Positions 16,807 through 25,779 of a DNA stretch of 25,820 nt are shown one piece after another. Within the stretch, counting starts at the first letter, position 1; every line of letters begins with the position of its first letter. Position numbers and translations under genes: made by a program. The notes beneath the pieces are model-generated. The model saw only the letters and a program-made list of their open reading frames with translations. It had not been told where the DNA came from and ran no database searches. Source of the stretch: an uncultured Pelagibacteraceae bacterium (lineage in GTDB: Bacteria > Pseudomonadota > Alphaproteobacteria > Pelagibacterales > Pelagibacteraceae); contig CACHBY010000010.1 of the NCBI GenBank assembly GCA_902578175.1, forward strand, positions 1 to 25,820, read 5' to 3'.

Positions 16807-17859
16807 ATGCAAAGATATTACACAAGAGCGTGTAATTTCTATTATGGTGATCAGTCAAAAATTTTAGTTAATAAAAAAAAAGCTATACCATTACATCAAA
16901 TTAAAGAAATATCTTTTGATCATATTGAAATAATAACTAGAAAATCAAAAAAAAAAATTTCTATAAATCAAATCAAATATTTACCAAATGATTTGAAGAA
17001 AAAAATTTACCTAGATATTAAAAAAATGAAATCTAAAAAAAAAAATTTTTCTAATTTAGAATTTAAAAAAATTCCAAATATATTAGGTGTTTTAAATCTT
17101 ACTCCTGACAGTTTTTCAGATGGAGGAAAGTTTAATACCAAAAAAAAAGGAATAAATCATGCTATTAAATTATACAAAGAAGGTGCTGATTTAATAGATG
17201 TTGGAGGAGAGTCAACAAGACCAGGTTCAAAGACAGTGAATAAAGAAGATGAGTGGAAAAGAATTGATAAGATCTTAAAATCTATTGTAAAAAAAATTCC
17301 AATTTCTTTGGATACTAGAAAATCTGAAATAATGAAAAATGGAATTAAATTAGGAGTAAAATTAATTAATGATGTTTCAGGTTTAAGTTTTGATCCAGAA
17401 ACAATAAATATATTAAAAAAATACAAAGTTCCTTTTGTCATTCAGCACACACTTGGAACACCAGAAAATATGCAAAAAAATCCAAAATATAATAATGAAT
17501 TACTCGATATTTATGATTTTTTTGTGGGAAAATTAAAACTTCTAAAGTCTAAAGGTATTAAGCATAATAATATAATTTTAGATCCTGGAATCGGTTTTGG
17601 AAAAAAACTGAAACATAATATGAATTTAATTAGAAGTGTTTCTATTTTTCATTCATTAGGATTTCCTATACTTGTAGGTAATTCTAGAAAAAGATTTATT
17701 AAAGATATTTCAAAAAAAAATGATAGCTATAACAGAATTGGAGGAACAATATCGTCATCATTATATTTGATGATGCAAGGAGTTCAGATTTTAAGAATTC
17801 ATGATGTTAATGAGGTTATGCAAGCAATTAAAGTTTTTAAAGAGATAATAAATAAATAA
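16807..17859 (+). CDS. folP: Dihydropteroate synthase with N-terminal extension
   Basis: Joins p-aminobenzoate to the pterin diphosphate in folate synthesis. The catalytic barrel begins near residue 92 with GVLNLTPDSFSDGG. It continues through GGESTRPGS, the SLDTRK strand, NDVSG, DPGIGFGK and GNSRKRF. The usual HMxGxP segment appears as QHTLGTPENMQ. At 350 aa it is about 80 residues longer than E. coli FolP. The extra N-terminal part (1-90) is Lys-rich, has no motif I can name and resembles an extension seen in other alphaproteobacterial FolP proteins. The stop overlaps the glmM ATG by one base (TAATG). Confidence 0.93.
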   Translation: MQRYYTRACNFYYGDQSKILVNKKKAIPLHQIKEISFDHIEIITRKSKKKISINQIKYLPNDLKKKIYLDIKKMKSKKKNFSNLEFKKIPNILGVLNLTPDSFSDGGKFNTKKKGINHAIKLYKEGADLIDVGGESTRPGSKTVNKEDEWKRIDKILKSIVKKIPISLDTRKSEIMKNGIKLGVKLINDVSGLSFDPETINILKKYKVPFVIQHTLGTPENMQKNPKYNNELLDIYDFFVGKLKLLKSKGIKHNNIILDPGIGFGKKLKHNMNLIRSVSIFHSLGFPILVGNSRKRFIKDISKKNDSYNRIGGTISSSLYLMMQGVQILRIHDVNEVMQAIKVFKEIINK

Positions 17860-19190
17860 TGTCAAAAAAATATTTTGGAACAGATGGAATAAGAGGAGCT
17901 ATTAATAGCAAAAATATTAATGGAGATATGTTTTTTAAGTTTGGATTAGCGAGTGGTACATATTTTAAATCTCAAAAGAAAAAAAAACAAACAGCGATAA
18001 TAGCAAAAGATACAAGATTGTCAGGATATACACTCGAACCGGCGCTCGTTTCTGGTTTGGCTTCTGCTGGTATGCATGTTTATACTTTTGGTCCTTTACC
18101 AACCAATGGATTGGCTATGCTTACAAAGCAAATGAAGGCTAATATGGGTATTATGATTACAGCTTCTCATAATCCTCATTACGACAATGGATTAAAATTA
18201 TTTGGTCCTGATGGAATGAAATTATCAGATAAAATAGAAAAAAAAATAGAAGCTCTTATAGATAAAAAAATATCAAATAACCTTTCTAGTCCTGAAAAGT
18301 TAGGAAGAGTTAAAAGATTAGAAACAGGAACCAAACAATATATTAAAATATTAAAAAAAAATTTCACAAAAGAGTTTAATTTAAGAGGATTAAGAATTGT
18401 TATAGATTGTGCTAATGGGGCTGGTTATAAAGCAGGGCCTGAATTATTAAAATCATTAGGTGCTAAAGTTATAGCAATAGGTATAAACCCGAATGGTTTA
18501 AATATTAATAAAAATTGTGGCTCAACTTTTCCAAGTAAAATTAGAACAGCTGTAAAAAAATATAAAGCTCATATTGGTATTTCTTTAGATGGAGATGCTG
18601 ACAGAATTATAATGTGCGATGAAAAAGGTAATATTATAGATGGTGATCAAATTATTGCCGCTTTAGCATCAAGATGGAAAAATAAAAAAATGTTAAAAGG
18701 TGGTGTTGTTGGAACATTAATGTCCAATTATGGATTGGAAAAATATTTAAAATCCAAGAGAATAAAATTTATAAGAGCTAATGTAGGCGATAGATATGTT
18801 AAAGAAAAAATGCAAAAAAATAAATTTAATTTAGGTGGTGAACAATCAGGACATATTATTTTAGGTAAATTTGCAACAACTGGAGATGGATTGCTGGTAG
18901 CTTTAGAGGTTCTTTTTGCTCTTAGAAAAGGTAAAAAAACAAGTGAATTTTTTCAGAGTTTTAAAAAAACCCCTCAACTATTAGAAAATATAACTGTTAA
19001 AGATAAAAATATTATTAACAAACCTGATATAAAAAAAACTATAAAAATTGCAGAAAAATTAATTAAAGGTCAGGGAAGAGTTTTAGTTAGAAAATCAGGA
19101 ACAGAATCTAAAATTAGAGTGATGTCAGAAAGTGATAATAAAATACTTTTATCCAGATGTGTAAACATGATATCCAAAAAAATAAAATAA
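17859..19190 (+). CDS. glmM: Phosphoglucosamine mutase
   Basis: Converts glucosamine-6-phosphate to glucosamine-1-phosphate for UDP-GlcNAc, peptidoglycan and LPS. The start KYFGTDGIRG, the active phosphoserine Ser103 in MITASHNPHYDNGLKLFG, the metal loop LDGDADR, the sugar loop GGEQSGH and the phosphate loop RKSGTESKIRVM are all present. At 443 aa the length is standard. The ftsH-folP-glmM order is shared with many proteobacteria. The gene is coupled to folP through TAATG and followed after one base by the thiD TTG. Confidence 0.97.
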   Translation: MSKKYFGTDGIRGAINSKNINGDMFFKFGLASGTYFKSQKKKKQTAIIAKDTRLSGYTLEPALVSGLASAGMHVYTFGPLPTNGLAMLTKQMKANMGIMITASHNPHYDNGLKLFGPDGMKLSDKIEKKIEALIDKKISNNLSSPEKLGRVKRLETGTKQYIKILKKNFTKEFNLRGLRIVIDCANGAGYKAGPELLKSLGAKVIAIGINPNGLNINKNCGSTFPSKIRTAVKKYKAHIGISLDGDADRIIMCDEKGNIIDGDQIIAALASRWKNKKMLKGGVVGTLMSNYGLEKYLKSKRIKFIRANVGDRYVKEKMQKNKFNLGGEQSGHIILGKFATTGDGLLVALEVLFALRKGKKTSEFFQSFKKTPQLLENITVKDKNIINKPDIKKTIKIAEKLIKGQGRVLVRKSGTESKIRVMSESDNKILLSRCVNMISKKIK

Positions 19191-19191
19191 A

Positions 19192-20004
19192 TTGAAACCA
19201 AAATCAAAAATTTTAATTATTGCAGGTTCAGACTCATCTGGTGGAGCAGGTATACAAGCTGATATTAAAACTGTGACAGCTTTAGGATCTTATGCGATGA
19301 CAGCTATAACTGCAGTTACAATTCAAAATACCACAGGTGTAAAATCGATTGTTGGTATTAATCCGAAAGAAATTTTCAATCAAATTGTTTTTACTTCCAA
19401 AGATATTAAGCCTGATGCAATCAAAATAGGAATGTTACATTCATCTAATGTTATCAAGATGGTAATTAAAGCTTTAAATTTAATTAAAGTAAAAAATATT
19501 ATTTTAGATCCTGTCATGGTGGCGAAAGGTGGCGCCAAACTAATAGATAATAAAGCAATTAAATTATTAAAATCGGAATTAGTAAAAAAAGTTACACTAG
19601 TTACACCTAATATCCCTGAAGCTGAAATTTTGACTGGATCAAAAATTATATCTGTCGAAGATATGATTTACGCTGCAAATAAGCTTATGGAATTTGGAGC
19701 TAAAAATGTACTTATTAAAGGTGGACATTCAAAAAATAAAATAGTTAAGGATGTTTTTGTTAATAAAAAAAATATTAAGATTTTTAATAGTAGGCGTTAC
19801 AAAACAAACAATACTCATGGTACAGGTTGTACTTTATCAAGTGCAGTCACTACATTTGTATCGTGTGGAAAACCAGCAAAGAAATCTTGTGAGCTTGGAA
19901 TTAAGTATGTAAATTCAGCTATTAAAACAAACCCAAATTATGGAAGAGGTCATGGCCCAATTAACCATCTCACTTCTATAAAAGTAAATAAAAAATTTAA
20001 TTAA
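19192..20004 (+). CDS. thiD: Hydroxymethylpyrimidine/phosphomethylpyrimidine kinase
   Basis: Phosphorylates HMP and HMP-phosphate to HMP-diphosphate, one of the two substrates of ThiE. The family start [20 protein letters not shown], the DPVMVAKGG strand, [10 protein letters not shown] and the C-terminal anion hole [10 protein letters not shown] are visible. The protein has 270 aa. The start is TTG, one base after the glmM stop, and the stop shares a base with the purA ATG. Cultured SAR11 strains are known to need an external HMP source, so in such a cell ThiD would act on imported pyrimidine. That need cannot be tested from this window. Confidence 0.95.
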   Translation: MKPKSKILIIAGSDSSGGAGIQADIKTVTALGSYAMTAITAVTIQNTTGVKSIVGINPKEIFNQIVFTSKDIKPDAIKIGMLHSSNVIKMVIKALNLIKVKNIILDPVMVAKGGAKLIDNKAIKLLKSELVKKVTLVTPNIPEAEILTGSKIISVEDMIYAANKLMEFGAKNVLIKGGHSKNKIVKDVFVNKKNIKIFNSRRYKTNNTHGTGCTLSSAVTTFVSCGKPAKKSCELGIKYVNSAIKTNPNYGRGHGPINHLTSIKVNKKFN

Positions 20005-21296
20005 TGAAAAATATAGTTGTTGTTGGATCTCAATGGGGTGATGAAGGAAAAGGTAAGATTGTTGATTGGTTATCTGAACAGGCAGATGTAGTTATTAGAT
20101 TTCAAGGTGGCCATAATGCGGGCCATACTCTTGTTATTGATGGCGTTACTTATAAGCTAAGATTACTTCCATCTGGTATTGTCAGAAAAGGTAAAATATC
20201 AATAATTGGTAATGGTGTTGTTGTAGATCCTTGGGCCTTATTGGAAGAAATTGAAGAGATAAAATCCAAAGGTGTAGAAGTAGATGTAGATAACTTTATA
20301 ATATCAGAATCTGCAAATCTGATTTTGCCTTTCCATAGAGAAATGGATGAAATTAGAGAAGATACAGCAGGAAAAAGTAAAATAGGCACTACCAGAAGAG
20401 GAATTGGACCTGCTTATGAGGATAAAGTAGGAAGAAGATCAATAAGGGTTATGGATTTAAGATCAGAAAAAAATTTAGATCAAAGATTAGATTCTGTGCT
20501 GATACATCATAATGCAATCAGAAAAGGACTTGGAAAAAAAATTTTTGAAAAAGATCAACTTAAATCTGATTTACTCAAAATTGCTCCTAAAATATTAAAA
20601 TTTTCACAGCCTGTATGGCTTAAAATTGATCAATTTAAAAAGCAAAAAAAGAAAATTTTATTTGAAGGTGCCCAAGGTATTTTACTTGATGTAGATCACG
20701 GAACTTACCCTTTTGTAACTTCATCTAATACAGTTGCTTCGAGCGCAGCTACTGGAACAGGCTGTGGCCCTAATTCAATAAACTATGTTTTAGGAATTAC
20801 AAAAGCTTATACAACAAGAGTAGGGGAAGGACCTTTTCCAACAGAACTTACTGATGAAGTAGGTGAACTTTTGGGTACACGTGGAAAAGAATTTGGAACT
20901 GTTACAAGTAGAAAAAGGAGATGTGGGTGGTTTGATGGTGTTTTAGTAAGACAAACAATTAAAGTTTCAGGTATAGATGGTATAGCTTTAACAAAATTGG
21001 ACGTTCTTGATGAATTAGAAGAAATTAAAATGTGTGTTGCTTATGAGCTCGATGGAGAAAAATTAGATTATTTGCCTGCTGCTGTAGAAGATCAAATTAA
21101 AATAAAACCAATTTATAAATCTTTTCCAGGCTGGAAGGTATCTACTAGTGGAATTAAAAATATGGACTCTTTACCTGATAATGCAAAAAAATATATTTTT
21201 GCAGTAGAAGATTTTATTGGTGCAAAAATATCTAGTGTCTCAACTAGTCCTGAAAGAGATGATACTATTTTAATTGAAAATCCTTTTGAAGCTTAA
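20004..21296 (+). CDS. purA: Adenylosuccinate synthetase
   Basis: Makes adenylosuccinate from IMP, aspartate and GTP, the first committed step to AMP. The phosphate loop [11 protein letters not shown] with Asp13 is at 8-18, GGHNAGHT with His42 follows, and then [33 protein letters not shown] and [15 protein letters not shown]. The length of 430 aa is typical. Its ATG overlaps the thiD stop (TAATG). Its TAA at 21294-21296 overlaps the stop codon of rpoH on the other strand, so there is no room for a terminator outside coding sequence. Confidence 0.98.
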   Translation: MKNIVVVGSQWGDEGKGKIVDWLSEQADVVIRFQGGHNAGHTLVIDGVTYKLRLLPSGIVRKGKISIIGNGVVVDPWALLEEIEEIKSKGVEVDVDNFIISESANLILPFHREMDEIREDTAGKSKIGTTRRGIGPAYEDKVGRRSIRVMDLRSEKNLDQRLDSVLIHHNAIRKGLGKKIFEKDQLKSDLLKIAPKILKFSQPVWLKIDQFKKQKKKILFEGAQGILLDVDHGTYPFVTSSNTVASSAATGTGCGPNSINYVLGITKAYTTRVGEGPFPTELTDEVGELLGTRGKEFGTVTSRKRRCGWFDGVLVRQTIKVSGIDGIALTKLDVLDELEEIKMCVAYELDGEKLDYLPAAVEDQIKIKPIYKSFPGWKVSTSGIKNMDSLPDNAKKYIFAVEDFIGAKISSVSTSPERDDTILIENPFEA

Positions 21297-22186
21297 TTTG
21301 CTGGTAATAAATTTTTAGATTTAGCAAGAAGAAGCATTTGTTTTTGAAGTTTTTCAAATGCTTTATTTTCTATTTGTCTAACTCTTTCTCTACTGATTTT
21401 ATATTTTTTACTTAAATCTTCCAGGGTTGTTGGATCATCATTTAGTCTTCTTGAATACAATATCTCTCTTTCTCTATCATTAAGCACTGTAATAGAATCT
21501 TTTAACAAATCTTTTCTTTGCTCCATCTCTTCGTGTTGAGCAAATTTTAAATCATGATCAAGCTCTTTATCTACTAACCAGTCTTGCCATTCGTCACCAT
21601 CCTCTCCAACTTGAGCATTTAATGAAAACTCTTTTCCAGAAAGTCTTCTGTTCATTGAAACAACTTCTTCTTTGCTTACATCGAGTTTATTTGCAATATG
21701 GTTTACGTGTTCATCCCTTAAATCACCTTCAGTTTCAGGAGATATTTGGTTTTTAATTTTTTTTAAGTTGAAAAATAATTTCTTTTGAGCAGTTGTTGTT
21801 CCAATTTTTACAAGACTCCAAGATCTTAAAATATATTCTTGGATGGATGCTTTAATCCACCACATAGCATAAGTTGCTAATCTAAATCCTTTTTCAGGCT
21901 CAAATTTTTTAACTGCCTGCATCAAACCAACATTTCCCTCTGAAATCATTTCATTAATTGGCAGACCATACCCTTTGTATCCCATAGCAATTTTTGCAAC
22001 TAATCTTAGGTGACTAGTTACTAATTTTTCAGCAGCTTTAATATTTCCATTTGTTTTCCAATTTTTGGCCAACATATATTCTTCTTCGGCGGCCAACATT
22101 GGAAATTTTTTAATCTGTTCTAAGTATGCAGAAAGACCACCCTCATTGGATAGTGTAGGAAGATTGTTGCTTATAGTTGTGCTCAT
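21293..22186 (-). CDS. rpoH: Heat-shock sigma factor RpoH (sigma-32)
   Basis: Directs RNA polymerase to heat-shock promoters. A 297-aa sigma factor of group 3. The region 2 segment includes [29 protein letters not shown] and [20 protein letters not shown]. The RpoH box, diagnostic for this subfamily, appears as [10 protein letters not shown] near 134-143. Region 4.2 with a helix-turn-helix ([27 protein letters not shown]) closes the protein. The gene follows rluD after 26 nt, a pairing common in alphaproteobacteria. Its stop codon interleaves with that of purA. The likely heat-shock promoter at ftsH would make FtsH both a target and, by analogy with E. coli, a regulator. Confidence 0.97.
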   Translation of the reverse strand: MSTTISNNLPTLSNEGGLSAYLEQIKKFPMLAAEEEYMLAKNWKTNGNIKAAEKLVTSHLRLVAKIAMGYKGYGLPINEMISEGNVGLMQAVKKFEPEKGFRLATYAMWWIKASIQEYILRSWSLVKIGTTTAQKKLFFNLKKIKNQISPETEGDLRDEHVNHIANKLDVSKEEVVSMNRRLSGKEFSLNAQVGEDGDEWQDWLVDKELDHDLKFAQHEEMEQRKDLLKDSITVLNDREREILYSRRLNDDPTTLEDLSKKYKISRERVRQIENKAFEKLQKQMLLLAKSKNLLPAN

Positions 22187-22205
22187 AGCAGAGTTTATTT
22201 AGTTA

Positions 22206-22211
22206 ATTATA
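22206..22211 (-). promoter_or_regulatory. Possible -10 box for rpoH
   Basis: TATAAT on the minus strand lies about 20 nt before the rpoH ATG, in the short gap after rluD. No convincing -35 element is found at the right distance, and the surroundings are almost pure A/T. This is only a hint that rpoH has its own promoter in addition to readthrough from rluD. Confidence 0.28.
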
Positions 22212-22212
22212 A

Positions 22213-23208
22213 TTAATTTTCAATAATTTTTTCTTCAGTGTTTCTAAGCATTTTTAAAATATTATTTAGTTCCTGAGGCAAAATTGAGGTAAAAATCAGC
22301 TTTTTCTGAGTTCTAGGATGAACAAAGCCTAATGTCTTAGCGTGTAGAAATTGTCTATCTAAATTTGTAATTGAATTTTGAACATCAAAATCGACATTTT
22401 TTAATTTTTTGTATTTTTTTTTATATTTATCATCACCAACTAAACTATTTCCTTTATAGTTCATGTGTACTCTGATTTGATGAGTTCTACCAGTTTCTAA
22501 TTTGCATTCGACTAAACTTAATGTTGGTACTTTTTTATTTTCAAAAATTTCAATTGTTTTATAGTTTGTTATTGCTTTCTTACCTTTTGAACGGCTCACT
22601 TCCATAAGTTGTCTATTTTTTGAACTACGTGTAATAAATGTTTCTATCCTTCCAAAAGATGGCCTAAGCTTTCCCCATATTAAAAGTTGGTATTCTCTAA
22701 TAATTGTGTGGTTACTGAATTGTTTCGACAAATTTTCATGAGTCTCATTATTTTTTGCTATCACAACTAAACCTGAGGTATTTTTATCAATTCTATGAAC
22801 AATTCCAGGTCTTAATTGATCTCCAATATTTGACAAAGATTCTTTATTGTAATGCATTAATGCATTTACAATTGTTTTGTCATAGTTGCCTGCTCCAGGA
22901 TGCATTATAATTCCAGAAGGTTTGTTAATTACCAATAAATCAGAATCTTCATAAACAATATTTAATTTAAAATCATAAGGCTTTAGAGATGCAATCTCTG
23001 GCTCTGGAATTGTAAGATTTACTACATCACCTATTGAAACTTTTTTAGATGGACTTTTAATTATTTCATTATTTAGTTTTAATTTTTCTTTTAAAATTAA
23101 ATTTTTAACTCTGGTCCTACTAATAATTTCGTCTCTTTTGTTAATTAATACATCAACTCTTAAATTCTTTTCTTCTTCCTTAACTATAAAATTAATGCTT
23201 TTTTCCAT
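22213..23208 (-). CDS. rluD: 23S rRNA pseudouridine synthase, RluD-like
   Basis: A 331-aa enzyme of the RluA family. An N-terminal S4 RNA-binding domain (about 15-65, RVDVLINKRDEIISRTRVKNLI) is followed by the catalytic domain. This contains VINKPSGIIMHPG, GIVHRIDKNTSGLVVIAKN with catalytic Asp141, and LVECKLETGRTHQIRVHM. The S4 domain and the neighbouring rpoH favour RluD, which modifies helix 69 of 23S rRNA, over RluA or RluC. The gene starts at an ATG 23 nt from the divergent tRNA-Arg and belongs to the minus-strand run that ends in rpoH. Confidence 0.9.
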   Translation of the reverse strand: MEKSINFIVKEEEKNLRVDVLINKRDEIISRTRVKNLILKEKLKLNNEIIKSPSKKVSIGDVVNLTIPEPEIASLKPYDFKLNIVYEDSDLLVINKPSGIIMHPGAGNYDKTIVNALMHYNKESLSNIGDQLRPGIVHRIDKNTSGLVVIAKNNETHENLSKQFSNHTIIREYQLLIWGKLRPSFGRIETFITRSSKNRQLMEVSRSKGKKAITNYKTIEIFENKKVPTLSLVECKLETGRTHQIRVHMNYKGNSLVGDDKYKKKYKKLKNVDFDVQNSITNLDRQFLHAKTLGFVHPRTQKKLIFTSILPQELNNILKMLRNTEEKIIEN

Positions 23209-23212
23209 AAAA

Positions 23213-23218
23213 TATAAT
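23213..23218 (+). promoter_or_regulatory. -10 box of the tRNA-Arg gene
   Basis: A perfect TATAAT lies 13 nt before the first base of the tRNA, giving a start site a few bases ahead of it. The matching -35 would fall inside the beginning of rluD, where the sequence is AT-rich and no clear TTGACA-like element stands out. Confidence 0.45.
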
Positions 23219-23231
23219 ATTAATACTATAT

Positions 23232-23308
23232 GCGCTTGTAGCTCAACTGGATAGAGCGCCAGATTTCGGCTCTGGAGGTTCAGGGTTCGACTCCTTGCAG
23301 GCGCACCA
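23232..23308 (+). tRNA. tRNA-Arg, anticodon TCG
   Basis: A complete cloverleaf of 77 nt including an encoded CCA. The acceptor stem GCGCTTG pairs with CAGGCGC. The D stem is GCTC/GAGC with G18-G19 and Ala-free A20, an arginine identity element. The anticodon stem CCAGA/TCTGG holds the loop TTTCGGC, so the anticodon is TCG (reads CGA). The T stem is CAGGG/CCTTG with loop TTCGACT. C35 and G36 also fit arginine. It lies on the opposite strand from its neighbours and ends 2 nt from the stop codon of the ABC permease. Confidence 0.97.
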
Positions 23309-23310
23309 TT

Positions 23311-24102
23311 TTACTCACCAATATTAATCAATGTTCCTTTTTCTCTAGCTTTATCAAAAGAAAAATAAAAAACGGTTATTGCAAATGTTAAATAAAATGC
23401 ATTCAGTAATAGTGCGATACGAATATTTTCATAGCTTACAGTTCCGTTAACCAATATACTTCTAGTTTCTTCAAAAATATAAACTAACGGCAATGCAAAT
23501 GCTATTGATTGAAATATTTCAGGTAAAATTTCAACTGGATAATAGATACAACCAAAAGGCGCTAATAAAAACATTGTAGACCATGCGATATTCTCAAAAG
23601 ACGGTCCAAATCTTAGCAACCCAGCTGAAACAAAAAGACCCAAAGTAATTCCAAAAATATACAAACTTAAAAAAAGAAAAGCTAATGGCAATCCCAAATT
23701 TAATATAGATATGCCAAATAATGGTGAAGTTAATAGTATTGCTGGAATTAATCCGATTAAAGCTCGTATTAGAGCAGTAACAACCAGTGCAGTGATTATC
23801 TCACTAATTTTCATTGGAGCAATAAATAAATTAGTAAAATTTCTGCTCCAAATTTCTTCTAAAAATAACATATTAAAACCAATGCTTGTTCTAAAGAGGA
23901 AATCATAAAGAATTGCACAAGACAATATAACTCCAACAGCTCCACTATAGTATGAACTGTGTGCTGCAAAAAAATTAGAAATGAAACCCCAAAGTGTTAT
24001 CTGAATAGAAGGCCAATATATTAAATCAAGTATTCTGGGGAACGACCTAGTAATTAAATAAAAATGCCTTAAAAATAATCCGTAAATTCTTGTAATATTC
24101 AT
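23311..24102 (-). CDS. ABC-2 type exporter, permease subunit
   Basis: A 263-aa integral membrane protein with about six hydrophobic segments: near 30-55, 57-75, a pair at 105-160, 175-195 and 232-252. It also has the ABC-2 family feature of a conserved stretch before the last helices (LLAPFGCIYYPVEILPEIFQ). It overlaps the ATPase gene by 4 nt (ATGA), so the two form an exporter. The substrate is not evident. Related pairs include drug or polysaccharide exporters and the YadGH type. Its stop codon lies 2 nt from the end of the convergent tRNA-Arg gene. Confidence 0.88.
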   Translation of the reverse strand: MNITRIYGLFLRHFYLITRSFPRILDLIYWPSIQITLWGFISNFFAAHSSYYSGAVGVILSCAILYDFLFRTSIGFNMLFLEEIWSRNFTNLFIAPMKISEIITALVVTALIRALIGLIPAILLTSPLFGISILNLGLPLAFLFLSLYIFGITLGLFVSAGLLRFGPSFENIAWSTMFLLAPFGCIYYPVEILPEIFQSIAFALPLVYIFEETRSILVNGTVSYENIRIALLLNAFYLTFAITVFYFSFDKAREKGTLINIGE

Positions 24103-24827
24103 TTGTCTTTCCTAACAATTTCTAAAAAAACTTCTTCTAGATTTTTTTGTCCATATTTTTTTATTAAATCTTCTGGAGTACCACTGTCTACGATATTACC
24201 ATCTTTCATCATCATAATTGAATTACATAATCTTTTTACTTCATCCATGTTATGAGACGCCAACAAAACAGATATTTTTTTTTCTTCTTTGTACTTTTCT
24301 AAAAATGTTCTAATAAAATCTGCTGTTTCGGGGTCTAGAGCAGCAGTTGGTTCATCTAATAAGAGCACAGTTGGATCATTAATTAATGCTTTCGCAAGAC
24401 TTACCCTATTTTTTTGTCCTGATGACAGTTCTCCTGTAATTTTATCTAAAAGATCTCCTAATCTTAATTTTTCTGAAAGAAAATTAATTCTCTCATCCAA
24501 ATTTTGAACATTATAGAGTTTCCCATATACAATTAAATTTTGTTTTACCGTTAATTTTTTAGGCAATTCAATATAGGGAGAAATAAAATTCATTTTGTGT
24601 AGAATTGAAATTTTATTATTTTCAATATCTTTCCCATTAATTAAGACTTGACCACTTGTGGGTTTCAACAATCCCAGTATCATTCCAATTGTTGTTGTTT
24701 TCCCACACCCATTTGGACCTAACAGTCCTACTATTTCATTTTCATCAATTTTAAAATTTATATTATTAACTGCTTTTTTAGTCTTATATGATTTTGATAG
24801 ATTTATGACTTCTATTGAGTTTTTCAT
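24099..24827 (-). CDS. ABC-2 type exporter, ATP-binding subunit
   Basis: A 242-aa ATPase. Walker A GPNGCGKTT is at 37-45, the Q loop lies near FISPYIEL, the signature is ELSSGQKNRVSLAKAL, Walker B is VLLLDEPTAALDPE, and the H loop is LLASHNMDEV. The length and the closing GTPEDLIKKYG segment are typical of ABC-2 exporters of the CcmA/YadG kind. The gene overlaps the Sua5 gene before it and the permease after it, each by an ATGA of 4 nt. That suggests tight co-translation of all three, although a functional link with Sua5 is not expected. Confidence 0.93.
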   Translation of the reverse strand: MKNSIEVINLSKSYKTKKAVNNINFKIDENEIVGLLGPNGCGKTTTIGMILGLLKPTSGQVLINGKDIENNKISILHKMNFISPYIELPKKLTVKQNLIVYGKLYNVQNLDERINFLSEKLRLGDLLDKITGELSSGQKNRVSLAKALINDPTVLLLDEPTAALDPETADFIRTFLEKYKEEKKISVLLASHNMDEVKRLCNSIMMMKDGNIVDSGTPEDLIKKYGQKNLEEVFLEIVRKDK

Positions 24828-25759
24828 TTAAAGTTCGATGCTCTATTAAGTCGGTCATTTATTGTTTTTCCAATTCCTTCATTTGGTATTTTTTCAACAG
24901 CTATTGATTTATATTTATCTTTTTTTATTTTCCTCAAAACACTATACAGGTTTTTGGCAGCTTCATTTAAGTTATTTGTTTTGCTTAAATAATAAATATC
25001 TTTAGATATATTTTCTCTTTTTTTTAAAAGTACAAAAGCTTCATTTTTTTTGTTTTTTTTTGCATTCATTCTTAAAGGTAATCCTGGAGAATAGTGTAAG
25101 GGAAAAAGACCAGGAGAAATTTTATTTTTTGACTTTATATTAATTATTATTTTTTGATTTAAAGTTTTTTTAATCTTTGAAACACCCAATCCTCCATATC
25201 TTAGTAATCTTGGTTTATTTATTATGCTTATTATTGTGGACTCAACACCTATCTTACAAATACCACCATTCAAAATAAATTTTATTTTGCTGCCAAATTC
25301 TTCTTTGACGTCAGCTGCTTTTACAGCACTTAATCTTGAAGAAATATTAGCACTTGGTGCTGCAACTGGATATTCAAGATTTTTTAGTAATTTTCTAAAT
25401 AGGGGATGTCTTGGAAATCTTATAGCAACTGTTTTTTTATTATTAGTTACAAACTTTGATATTTTAGAATTCTTTTTAAGCTTCAGTACATAGGTTAATG
25501 GTCCTGGAGAAAATTTTTTATAAAGTTTAATAAAACTATTATTTATTTCACAATCTTCTGAAATTTTCCTTAAATTATAATAGTGAACAATTAATGGATT
25601 ATTAGCAGGTCTTCTTTTTAGATTAAAAATTTTTTTAACGGCTACATCTGAGTACGCATTACCTGCAAGTCCGTAAACAGTTTCTGTTGGAACAGCCACA
25701 CAATGACCTTTGTCTAAGTAATTTTTTGCTTTTTTGATATTTGATTGAATATTTTTCAT
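24824..25759 (-). CDS. tsaC: Threonylcarbamoyl-AMP synthase, Sua5/YwlC/TsaC family
   Basis: Makes threonylcarbamoyl-AMP, the first step of t6A37 modification in tRNAs reading ANN codons. The N-terminal YrdC domain contains GHCVAVPTETVYGLAGNA, KIFNLKRRPANNPLIVH, SPGPLTYVLK, VAIRFPRHPLFRKLL and PVAAPSANISSRLSAV. An extra C-terminal domain (from about 215, linked by SPGLFPLHYSPGLP) marks the longer Sua5 form. The ATG at 25759 begins MKNIQSNIKKAKNYL, just before the conserved core, and gives 311 aa. A longer reading from a GTG at 25801 adds 14 residues unlike the family and would overlap the possible gene on the other strand. Confidence 0.93.
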   Translation of the reverse strand: MKNIQSNIKKAKNYLDKGHCVAVPTETVYGLAGNAYSDVAVKKIFNLKRRPANNPLIVHYYNLRKISEDCEINNSFIKLYKKFSPGPLTYVLKLKKNSKISKFVTNNKKTVAIRFPRHPLFRKLLKNLEYPVAAPSANISSRLSAVKAADVKEEFGSKIKFILNGGICKIGVESTIISIINKPRLLRYGGLGVSKIKKTLNQKIIINIKSKNKISPGLFPLHYSPGLPLRMNAKKNKKNEAFVLLKKRENISKDIYYLSKTNNLNEAAKNLYSVLRKIKKDKYKSIAVEKIPNEGIGKTINDRLNRASNFK

Positions 25760-25779
25760 GTAATAGTAATGATTAATAT

